12,890 bases of DNA from Coemansia sp. RSA 1804. Lineage: Eukaryota; Kickxellomycota; Kickxellomycetes; Kickxellales; Kickxellaceae. The number at the start of each line of letters is the position of its first letter. Positions within the stretch are counted from its first letter, which is position 1. The notes beneath the pieces were generated by a model. The model was not told the DNA's origin. It did no database searches and saw nothing but the letters and a program-made list of their open reading frames with translations. The stretch covers positions 1-12,890 of the forward strand of contig JANBTH010000669.1 in assembly GCA_027578815.1 (NCBI GenBank), given 5' to 3'. Position numbers and translations under genes: made by a program. This document shows, piece by piece, positions 6,631 to 12,890 of this stretch.

Positions 6631-8655
6631 ATGCGCGAGTCAAACTTTCACTTTCCCTCCGCAAACAAGGCATGTGTATCCATTACGCTGAGTCTCTACG
6701 ACCGCCGTGCCCTAGACTGCACCGCCGACCTGCCTCTGGTTAATTCGCTTTCGCATCTAAACTATCTGACGTCCTCTTCCGCCCGCATTCGTGAAATTCT
6801 TACAACTGATGGCGGACTTGAGCGCCTGGTCCGGATTCTACGCACAACACGGGTCACAGAAGACACATTGCACAACTGGAAGTGGACGCTTGCCTTTCAA
6901 TGTGTTGTCAATGTCGGCGTTAGGGGCACGCAGGACATCCGGCAGCGTGTTGTCCAAGTAGGTGCTGTTCCTATACTGGTTGAGATACTTTACGCCTACC
7001 TATTAAATGCAGAGACCCTTCGCTTGGAGCAAAAGGTTCGTGAGGCAATGAATGTGCAGATGGAGCGCCTGCCCGTTTCCAAGATTATGGGCTTTGTCAC
7101 TGACCCAGATATTGTGCCATCTGACGAGCATTCAGAGATTATCGACCCATCAAACACTGTTGTTTCGAGCCACATTCTTGCCTCAGGTGCCAACAATAGC
7201 ACCGGCGCCTCCTCAGTCCGGTCTTCAACATCTGTAGCTGCTCGCAGCAATGCTCAGGCCGCCGCTGCTGCTGCAGTTGCCGCTATGAATGGCATCAATC
7301 CAATTCCTGTTGCTTCACTCCCTATTCTGCAGACATCGGCCATTAGCCCGAATGCCACTGCCTACCAGCAAGGGCGACACGAGGGAGCATATGCGCCTAG
7401 GCCTATGGCCACACACCTACATCCGCACACACCCATTCCTGGTGCCTATGTGCCCTATAGCAACCATGCCTACATGTACAGCGAGCAAGAGCGCCTTCAG
7501 GCCGAGTATGAATCTACACGCCGTCGCAGGGAGTCAATTAATCATGTAATGTACCAGCACAACGACGTGGTATTGGCACTCCAGCTCCTTGCCTACCTGA
7601 GCAAAACCCCAACGCAGCGTCAGTTGCTTCATGAATGCCCTTTGCTCTATTCGCAGATGGGTGCGTCGCAGGCCAGCACTGGCATCCCTGGGAGCGGCAC
7701 AGCCAAAAACAATGGTTTCCTTGCGGGATATGCGACGCCAGAGTATCTAGAAGACGCGGTCAAGGCAGCAAAGTGCGCAGCTATGGCAAATAAGGAAGCT
7801 AATGTTCCATCACCACGGCGGCGTCAGAATGTTGGTAATGCTGTTGTGGATGTGTTTTCGATAGTCGAAAAGTTTACTGTACAAAAGACATTCCCGTCGG
7901 ATATGGTGTACTGGTCTGCCATTGTGATGCGCAACTGTTGCCGACGTGATGAGACTCGGGACAACTGCCGTCAATGCGCATATCTGAAATGTCAGAAATG
8001 GGAGACCCATCCAAACGAGTTTGCAAAGTGTCGGCGATGCCGGAAGGCAAAATATTGCAGCAAGCAGTGTCAGAGCAGTGCGTGGCAGGAAGGCCATCGC
8101 AACTGGTGCACAGAGCGAACTCCATCCAGCACGGCCGCTGCTGGCCCTATAGACGGTGAGGCTGCTGCCGTCGCTGCTGCCGCTGCTGCTGCTGCTGCTA
8201 CAGCAGTCAATGGCACTGCAACAATGCGTATAAGCACGCTTCCAGACCAGCAGCCGCCACAGCACAGTATCCAACAGCAGCAACAAGAGTTTCGGCTTGC
8301 TATGCAAGGCGAGCTTGGACAGCCACAGCATCGGGACCGAAGTCTTGCTAATTCTAACCAGAACGGGATGGTTGCTGCCGATAATCTCCACCAGCAGCGC
8401 CAATTAGATGCTCAGTCACCAGCTTTGCAGCCGTCAATGCAGCACACGCCAGGAACACCATCCTCTGGAACGACTCTTGGTGTGGAGGCACCGTACCGTG
8501 AAAGAGCGTCTGCTGGAGGGCCTGTTCTATCGACAACATCCCACAGCCATGGCCGCTCTCGTTACCATCATCCGTATCGCGTGCCCAGCAGCACAGAGAA
8601 CAGCAGAGGTGCTGCTGCTCTTGGAGGTAGTCGTTCGCGGGATGAAGCCTCCTAG
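6631..8655 (+). CDS. MUB1: MYND zinc-finger protein MUB1/SamB
   Basis: A single exon, 674 residues. In yeast Mub1 is the adaptor of the Ubr2-Rad6 ubiquitin ligase that drives Rpn4 degradation, and Aspergillus SamB affects morphogenesis; the role here is inferred by family. Seen: the start MRESNFHFPSANKACVS and LYDRRALDCTADLPLVNSL are typical of the family, so the ATG at 6631 is right. WKWTLAFQCVVNVGVRG (83-99) lies in the armadillo-like N-terminal region. The MYND finger spans about 446-493 with ligands Cys449, Cys454, Cys467, Cys470, Cys476, Cys480, His489 and Cys493; KCRRCRKAKYCSKQCQ is characteristic, and Cys446 is an extra cysteine. Two low-complexity spacers surround residues 200-280. 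The C-terminal 175 residues are disordered, with an Ala tract (511-523) from GCN repeats and a Gln-rich part (540-552). Other product names in use are zinc finger MYND protein and development protein SamB. Confidence 0.93.
   Translation: MRESNFHFPSANKACVSITLSLYDRRALDCTADLPLVNSLSHLNYLTSSSARIREILTTDGGLERLVRILRTTRVTEDTLHNWKWTLAFQCVVNVGVRGTQDIRQRVVQVGAVPILVEILYAYLLNAETLRLEQKVREAMNVQMERLPVSKIMGFVTDPDIVPSDEHSEIIDPSNTVVSSHILASGANNSTGASSVRSSTSVAARSNAQAAAAAAVAAMNGINPIPVASLPILQTSAISPNATAYQQGRHEGAYAPRPMATHLHPHTPIPGAYVPYSNHAYMYSEQERLQAEYESTRRRRESINHVMYQHNDVVLALQLLAYLSKTPTQRQLLHECPLLYSQMGASQASTGIPGSGTAKNNGFLAGYATPEYLEDAVKAAKCAAMANKEANVPSPRRRQNVGNAVVDVFSIVEKFTVQKTFPSDMVYWSAIVMRNCCRRDETRDNCRQCAYLKCQKWETHPNEFAKCRRCRKAKYCSKQCQSSAWQEGHRNWCTERTPSSTAAAGPIDGEAAAVAAAAAAAAATAVNGTATMRISTLPDQQPPQHSIQQQQQEFRLAMQGELGQPQHRDRSLANSNQNGMVAADNLHQQRQLDAQSPALQPSMQHTPGTPSSGTTLGVEAPYRERASAGGPVLSTTSHSHGRSRYHHPYRVPSSTENSRGAAALGGSRSRDEAS
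8161..8199 (+). repeat. GCN trinucleotide run coding for the MUB1 alanine tract
   Basis: Thirteen codons give Ala3-Val-Ala9, mostly GCT with some GCC. The near-pure GCT stretch in the right half suggests a slippage-prone, length-variable repeat within the disordered tail. Confidence 0.8.
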
Positions 8656-9046
8656 TTATCAGACAGCTTTCTACCTCCATTCGGGGGATTCCAAGAGGTT
8701 CTGTCACTGTTCGGCATTGGTCTTGTTTGTCTTATTTTCTGTATTGCTTAATTTTAAAATATAATGACTTAACAACTTTCTGTCCATGCCTGCACTAGAA
8801 GAAAGCAGACAAAGAATTTGCTCAGGCTTAAAGCAAAACATAATACAGGGATTGCAAGCTTGCCTCTTTTTTTCTGTTGTCAGACTTTAATACGTCCCCC
8901 ACCTCTTTGTGTTTCCAAATTCCGTGCATCTTTTGCCTTTTTATTATCAAGTTGCATTTTTATTCCTTCATCCATGCTTCATTCCCGCTCTTTCTAGCGT
9001 CCAATCCTTCTTCATCTGTATTTACCACTAGTACTCGACTCTTGAA
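8656..9046 (+). other. Intergenic region MUB1-SED5 (391 bp)
   Basis: The left part carries the MUB1 3' UTR, with an AT-rich TTTTAAAATATAATG element at about 8752-8766 that could serve as a poly(A) efficiency or positioning signal. The right part from about 8865 is T/C-rich and is the probable SED5 promoter and leader. No RNA gene is seen. Confidence 0.5.
8974..8997 (+). other. Seven-codon upstream ORF before SED5
   Basis: ATG at 8974 with a stop TAG at 8995-8997, 49 nt before the SED5 ATG, product MLHSRSF. It matters only if transcription starts upstream of it, which the sequence does not tell. Confidence 0.25.
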
Positions 9047-10270
9047 ATGTCCTCCCTTCGGGCAAAAACGCTGCGTGACAGAACGGCCGAATATAGGTCG
9101 CTTACAACAGCACTGCGCAAGCGTCAGCCAAGCGCGCCACAAATAGACCTTAATCCCAACAGCACAAACGCAAAGAATGCATTTGGCGAGTTCTCACGAC
9201 AATCGAGTGCCATTGGAAAGGAGATTCAAGAAACCACCGTTATATTAGAGCAGTTGGCATTGCTTGCGCGAGGAAAAACGATATTCGACGACAAGACAAG
9301 CGAAATAAATGCCCTGACCAACCAGGTTAAGCAAAGGATTGCGGCGATAAACGGCAAGATCCTGTCGCTGCAGACTCTTCAACGCAAGCAGAATGGGCAC
9401 AGCGGGAAGACAGGCCAGCACGCTGCCGAGCACCACTCAAACATAGTTGTGTCTCTTCAGTCGCAGCTTGCAAACACATCAACTGTCTTCAAGGATGTGC
9501 TTGAATTGCGCAGTGAGAGTCTAAAAGAAACTGGAACTCGCAAGGAGAAGTTTATAGGTGCAGCCGCCGCTGGAAGGACAGACAGAGACCCGTTTTCTTC
9601 TTCAGGTAAGTTTGCTACTGACGGAATACCGATGTATTATGAGAGCTTGTATATGGCAGTGGCATTTGGGGAGGGGGTTGCATTGCGTATATACTCCATC
9701 TCAGGGCTCAAGGGATGACTGTGTGTATGGAAGAGGCTTTATTGGTCGTTATTAATTGGTTCTTGGCTAGGTGTGCGTAATCGGCATCGCAACAACGATT
9801 ACAATAACAATAATAACCCTAATACTCTGGATGTAGATTCGCCGCTGTACCAGGCCGAGCGCAAGCCATCGAGCTACAACAACACCATGTACGCAAGCGC
9901 AAATGGCGAAAACGAGGATTTTGTTGCACTGTCGCTGCCAGACATGGATGCATCATCCAGCTCGCAAATGATGCTGACCCAGCAAACCCAATCGTCATAT
10001 CTAGATACACGGTCCGATGCCATTGCTTCCATAGAATCAACGATATCCGAGCTTGGCTCGATATTCCAGCAACTTGCACACATGGTGTCGGAGCAGAGAG
10101 ATGTTGTGCAGCGCATCGATGCAAATGTCGAGAATGTAGATGCAAACATTAGTGCTGCTCAGAACGAGCTTTTAAAGTACTACTCTAACATTTCCTCCAA
10201 CCGTTGGCTAATGGCAAAGATATTTGTGGTTATTCTAGTCTTTGTGTTCCTTTTAGTGACGTTTGTTTAA
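9047..10270 (+). CDS. SED5: Qa-SNARE syntaxin-5/Sed5 (ER-Golgi and intra-Golgi fusion), two exons
   Basis: Exons 9047-9605 and 9771-10270 join to 352 residues, close to yeast Sed5. It is the cis-Golgi t-SNARE for COPII and COPI vesicles. Seen: an N-peptide RDRTAEY (residues 10-16), the motif that binds the SM protein Sly1; an Habc-type helical part including EFSRQSSAIGKEI and LALLARGKTIFDDKTSEI; an Asn-rich linker (194-203); a SNARE motif of about 264-326 with IESTISELGSIFQQLAHMV and the zero-layer Gln295; and a C-terminal anchor from Trp332 to the end, WLMAKIFVVILVFVFLLVTF. The NRWLMAKIF junction is nearly invariant in syntaxin 5. The C-terminus ends right after the anchor, as expected for a tail-anchored protein. 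The gene is tail-to-tail with IPP1, with 87 bp between stop codons. Confidence 0.95.
9606..9770 (+). other. SED5 intron (165 nt, phase 1)
   Basis: The donor GTAAGT splits a Gly codon after the SSS stretch; the acceptor GGCTAG at 9765-9770 restores frame. Reading through gives a stop at 9716-9718 before the SNARE motif, so splicing is needed. Confidence 0.9.
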
Positions 10271-10357
10271 TACCAAGGTTTTTGACGCCTGGCGTTGCCT
10301 GATCAGTAGCTTCTTCATTGGAAAATAAAAAGGGAAAAACTATTTGGTCTCCTTAGC

Positions 10358-11393
10358 TTAGATCTTGGAGCCGGAGATAAAGAACCACTTGTGCAGGGAC
10401 TGGTCAATCTTCGGAGGCTGTTGGCTGACACTGCCGGCAGTGATCTCGTTGGTGGAGGCCTCCGAAAGTGTACTTGCGTTGTCAAGCTGCGTGTTGGTGA
10501 GGGAAATCTTGCCAGCTTTGGCCTTGCCGCTGATAAGATCAGACCAGGCCTCAGCAGTCTCCTTGATAACGTTGACAGCATAATCCTTGTTCTTGGCTTC
10601 ACCGCCAAAAGCAAACTGATTTTCGGGCTTGTTGTCAGGAATCTTGTAGATACGGAACCACTCGTTGGTCGCGTGAAGCAGACCAGGCATGTAGCGCTCA
10701 ATGTCCTCAACGTCGTTCATCTTGGAAGCAAGCGGATCGGTAACGTCAATTGCTAGAACCTTCCAGTCGGTTTCGCCCTCATCGATCAGAGCCATCACGC
10801 CAAGGACCTTGACCTGCTTGACCTGACCCGTGTAGCCAATGGCCTCGCCAATCTCGCAGACATCTATGGGATCATTGTCACCAACACATTGGGTGTCGGC
10901 ATTGGTCTGCCCAGGATCTTCCCAGGTCTGCGGGATTGCGCCATAGTTCCAGATGTAGCCATGGTGGGGGAAAGGGTTCCGCACGTACCTCAGCTTGCCC
11001 TTCTTGGTGTCCTGCTTGATGGGGTTGAGCGAATCCTCCTTGGATATCTACACAAGATTCAAATGAAAAGCCCACAATAAACCCAACAGAAGCTTTTGGT
11101 GAGCAGCACTTTCCTTGTCAGACATGTACTCATGTTGCATGAATATAATCATAAATAGAGTCGCAAATAAAACAGACAGCAACAGTATACGAATTCTAAA
11201 TTAGAACACATCTTACCTCCATCTTGGCGTTGGTCCAGCGGGGTACTTCGACAACCATGTTGTAGATGCCATTGGCCTCGTCAGCAAACTTGGGAATGTC
11301 ATGGAAAGGGGAGATGACCTTTCCGTCCTTCTCAATGAAGACGCGGTAGTCGAGGGTGTCGGGCTTGCCAAGGGTACGAGTGGTGTAAGACAT
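10358..11393 (-). CDS. IPP1: Soluble inorganic pyrophosphatase, cytosolic family I, two exons
   Basis: Exons 11393-11217 and 11047-10358 join in phase 0 to 288 residues, one more than yeast Ipp1. The enzyme hydrolyses pyrophosphate to two phosphates with Mg2+ and pulls DNA, RNA, protein and lipid synthesis forward; it is essential in yeast. Seen: the PROSITE-type motif DNDPIDV with metal ligands Asp116, Asp118 and Asp121 (yeast 115, 117, 120); DEGETDWKV with Asp148, Asp153 and Lys155 (yeast 147, 152, 154); PRWTNAKME before the splice; VRNPFPHHGYIWNYG; FRIYKIPDGK-like FRIYKIPDNKPENQFAF; and the end KWFFISGSKI. All catalytic residues that I can place are present. The ATG at 11393 gives the family's usual short start MSYTTR. 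Confidence 0.98.
11048..11216 (-). other. IPP1 intron (169 nt, phase 0)
   Basis: On the minus strand the donor GTAAGA follows the Met-Glu codons and the acceptor TGTGTAG precedes ISKEDSLNP. The junction reproduces the continuous NAKxExxKE block of the family, which fixes both ends. Confidence 0.95.
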
Positions 11394-11575
11394 TTCCAGG
11401 ATAGAAACCTATTAGTGATGGTAATGATTGTGCTCTGAGCAAATTAAGAAAGGAAGAAAGAAAAAAAAAGTGGACTGACTTGAATAGATAACAAAGGAGG
11501 GGATAAGGAAAAGCTGACACAGGGCTTTCATTTCTGGGTTTAGCAAATCAGAATGTGCATTACGGAGAAATAAAG

Positions 11576-11581
11576 CACGTG
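11576..11581. promoter_or_regulatory. CACGTG E-box in the IPP1 promoter
   Basis: The palindrome CACGTG lies 183 bp upstream of the IPP1 ATG and reads ATCACGTG on the IPP1 strand, the form preferred by Cbf1-type bHLH factors. Pho4 also uses a CACGTG core. Binding is inferred from the motif only. Confidence 0.35.
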
Positions 11582-11634
11582 ATATGCATGTTGATTGTAA
11601 TGGGTGGAGCTGCAATATACAAAATTCTGACAGC

Positions 11635-11656
11635 GAGCTGAGCTGAGCTGAGCTGA
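11635..11656 (+). repeat. GAGCT pentanucleotide microsatellite, 4.4 copies
   Basis: Four perfect GAGCT units followed by GA, between the two divergent promoters. Each unit overlaps an AGCT palindrome, so the run can also fold back on itself. Confidence 0.85.
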
Positions 11657-12389
11657 ACTAGCATTCTTGTTGAAACGGTTTAAAGTCCCTGGCTGCACAT
11701 ACGCTAGAACCGCTACACCTAACCAGATTACGAATGATGAGTACTCTGACAAAAATAGACAACATTGAACGATGGTGCAGATGTAAAAATAGACCTTTCT
11801 TGGCAAAAAAAAAAGATGTGGCAAAAAAACCAATCCTACCGCCCCCCCCTGCTTTTTTATTTTGTCTCTGTGCAAGAGAAGCCTGCAACCACACAGTAAG
11901 CACAGCTTTCAGTTAGCTAGCTGTCCCGAACAGTCTTGGCGTGAAGGAAAAAGAACAGTTCTGCTGATAAGGCATGTGGAAGGGATATTGAGCCAGTGAG
12001 AATTGGAAACAAAAAAGTCTGTTGTGGGGTCTGGGCGCTTTGTGTTTTTGAACAAAAATAGTACTGAGCAAAAGAAAACAAAACACAAACAACAATCAAT
12101 GTCCATCCCACCACAGCCTAGCTTAAAAAACATGGCTGGTTGTTGCAGGAGGGAGAGAAAGTTTAAGAGTCTAGTTGGCTATTTTCTTCTTCTCTTTTAT
12201 TTTTTTCCGTCACTTATTCTTCCGCAACATACACGTCTTTTTCTTTTGCTTCCGCTAATCAATCCTTGCCTCTTTTTGCCAATTACTCTATTTAACACGC
12301 AAATTGGAGCCCGCAAATCTTGGTGCTTCTTTTATCGCACGAATACAGCTTCTATTGCCCTGCTAAAGCTTGCGACCTTTCCCGTGTAA

Positions 12390-12395
12390 TATATA
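12390..12395 (+). promoter_or_regulatory. TATA-like element upstream of the syntaxin gene
   Basis: TATATA within GTGTAATATATACTG, about 120 bp before the ATG at 12514. It is a short AT motif placed at a plausible distance for a fungal core promoter. Confidence 0.3.
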
Positions 12396-12513
12396 CTGTT
12401 AGCTTCTATTTTTTTTGTCGCTCTCTGGACTCGTCGGCGTGTTATTAACACTATCTGCACCACATCTTCAAGCCCAGAATAATAGACATCCCAACGGCTA
12501 AGCTACACTCAGG

Positions 12514-12890
12514 ATGGGCCGCGACCGCTTTACGGAGCTTCAGGTAAGTATGGCATACAAAAGTACAGTGGAGAAAAGATTGATACGTTTCGGTGGTTGG
12601 TGTTTGATCGGTGGATTTTCCTTGTAAAGATGGGAAAATGCCCCCATTCCACCACATGCTTTGGGCATTTTTGTCTTATGCTGGTCAATTGGGGGGGAGT
12701 GGGGGGTTGTTGCAGATGTTTTATTGCTGACACTGACAACATCTATGACATGGTTGCTGGTCTTTCTCTGGTATTATCGAGCCCGCTGTAGGATTACAAT
12801 GGCCACGAGCAAACAGCCATCGAAATGGGCTCGTTTAATGGCGGCGTCCAGCAGGGCAATCCTGGCTACAGCGCACCTGGAAGCGCGGAT
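12514..12890 (+). CDS. Probable plasma-membrane Qa-SNARE syntaxin (SSO type), 5' fragment
   Basis: Exon 1 is 12514-12543 (MGRDRFTELQ) and exon 2 begins at 12792 and is cut by the window end. The 43 visible residues continue as DYNGHEQTAIEMGSF and then a Gly/Gln/Asn/Pro-rich stretch. A short basic-acidic start of the type M-x-RDR-x-x-L, then a disordered linker, is how fungal Sso/syntaxin-1 homologues begin; these are the t-SNAREs for exocytosis. The Habc, SNARE motif and anchor would lie beyond the window, so the family is inferred from the N-terminus only. The donor GTAAGT and both phase-0 boundaries are clean. A different protein with a disordered N-terminus is not excluded. Confidence 0.55.
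12544..12791 (+). other. Intron of the syntaxin-like gene (248 nt, phase 0)
   Basis: The donor GTAAGTATG follows the Gln codon and the acceptor GCTGTAG ends at 12791. CTGAC-type branch candidates lie around 12728-12738. An alternative acceptor TTGCAG at about 12710-12715 also exists. The intron contains a G-rich tract at 12691-12706. Confidence 0.7.

Larger units (their letters stand above)
11394..12513. other. Divergent intergenic region IPP1 / syntaxin (1.1 kb)
   Basis: Left part: IPP1 promoter, with a pyrimidine-rich tract on the minus strand just before the ATG (11444-11470 is purine-rich on +) and a CACGTG site. Centre: a GAGCT repeat, A runs at about 11806-11830 and a C run at about 11841-11849. 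Right part: T/C-rich + strand from about 12180, a TATATA at 12390-12395, and no ATG from 12134 to the syntaxin start, as expected for a promoter and leader. No RNA gene is seen. Confidence 0.55.

Noticed and set aside
7810..8403. 197-codon ORF on the minus strand
   Set aside because: It lies opposite the MYND and tail part of MUB1. Its long Leu and Ser runs are the reverse reading of the Ala/Gln repeats.
12003..12389. 128-codon + strand ORF before the syntaxin gene
   Set aside because: The second half is a T/C-rich tract that reads as Leu/Phe/Pro and the end overlaps the likely core promoter. No domain is recognised.
1..12890. tRNA, 5S rRNA, snoRNA, CRISPR array or transposon
   Set aside because: Reading both strands I found no B-box-like GGTTCGANNCC with a matching A box, no 5S-like core, no paired C and D boxes at a normal distance (an ATGATGA at about 4172 has no CTGA within 120 nt on the same strand), no spaced direct repeats, and no transposase or terminal inverted repeats. 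A covariance-model search would be the decisive test.

Overview
The window looks like nuclear DNA of a fungus. Genes lie on both strands with a promoter each. Short GT-AG introns interrupt five of the seven genes, and several have CTAAC/CTGAC-type branch sequences. The protein set is fungal-like: a Leu5-type CoA carrier, a SamB/Mub1 MYND protein, and Ipp1 with the eukaryotic extension. A probable augmin subunit (HAUS4-like) and the intron density argue against a budding yeast. An early-diverging fungus such as a Kickxellomycotina member is my impression only; the sequence does not prove it.

Layout. (1) 190-1534 (+): mitochondrial carrier of the LEU5/SLC25A16/SLC25A42 type, three exons. (2) 1829-3079 (-): complete single-exon mevalonate diphosphate decarboxylase (MVD1), convergent with LEU5. 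(3) 3313-4777 (-): probable HAUS4-like augmin subunit, a clear 3' exon plus a proposed 5' exon across a 613-nt intron. (4) 4778-6630: long pyrimidine-rich gene-free stretch, probably the divergent promoter and leader of the next gene. (5) 6631-8655 (+): single-exon MUB1/SamB. (6) 9047-10270 (+): SED5, the Golgi Qa-SNARE, two exons. (7) 10358-11393 (-): cytosolic inorganic pyrophosphatase IPP1, two exons, tail-to-tail with SED5. (8) 11394-12513: divergent intergenic region. (9) 12514 to the window end (+): 5' part of a probable plasma-membrane syntaxin (SSO type), cut by the window edge.

The genes are housekeeping and independent: mitochondrial CoA supply, isoprenoid/sterol synthesis, spindle microtubule nucleation, ubiquitin-dependent regulation, vesicle fusion and pyrophosphate removal. 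I see no operon-like cluster, mobile element, tRNA, rRNA or CRISPR array, and no clearly new multigene system. The points most worth a second look are the augmin subunit with its unusually long intron, the ATG-free strand-biased leader of MUB1 with a candidate 5'-UTR intron, a perfect hairpin behind LEU5, and the variant Sly1-binding peptide of Sed5.
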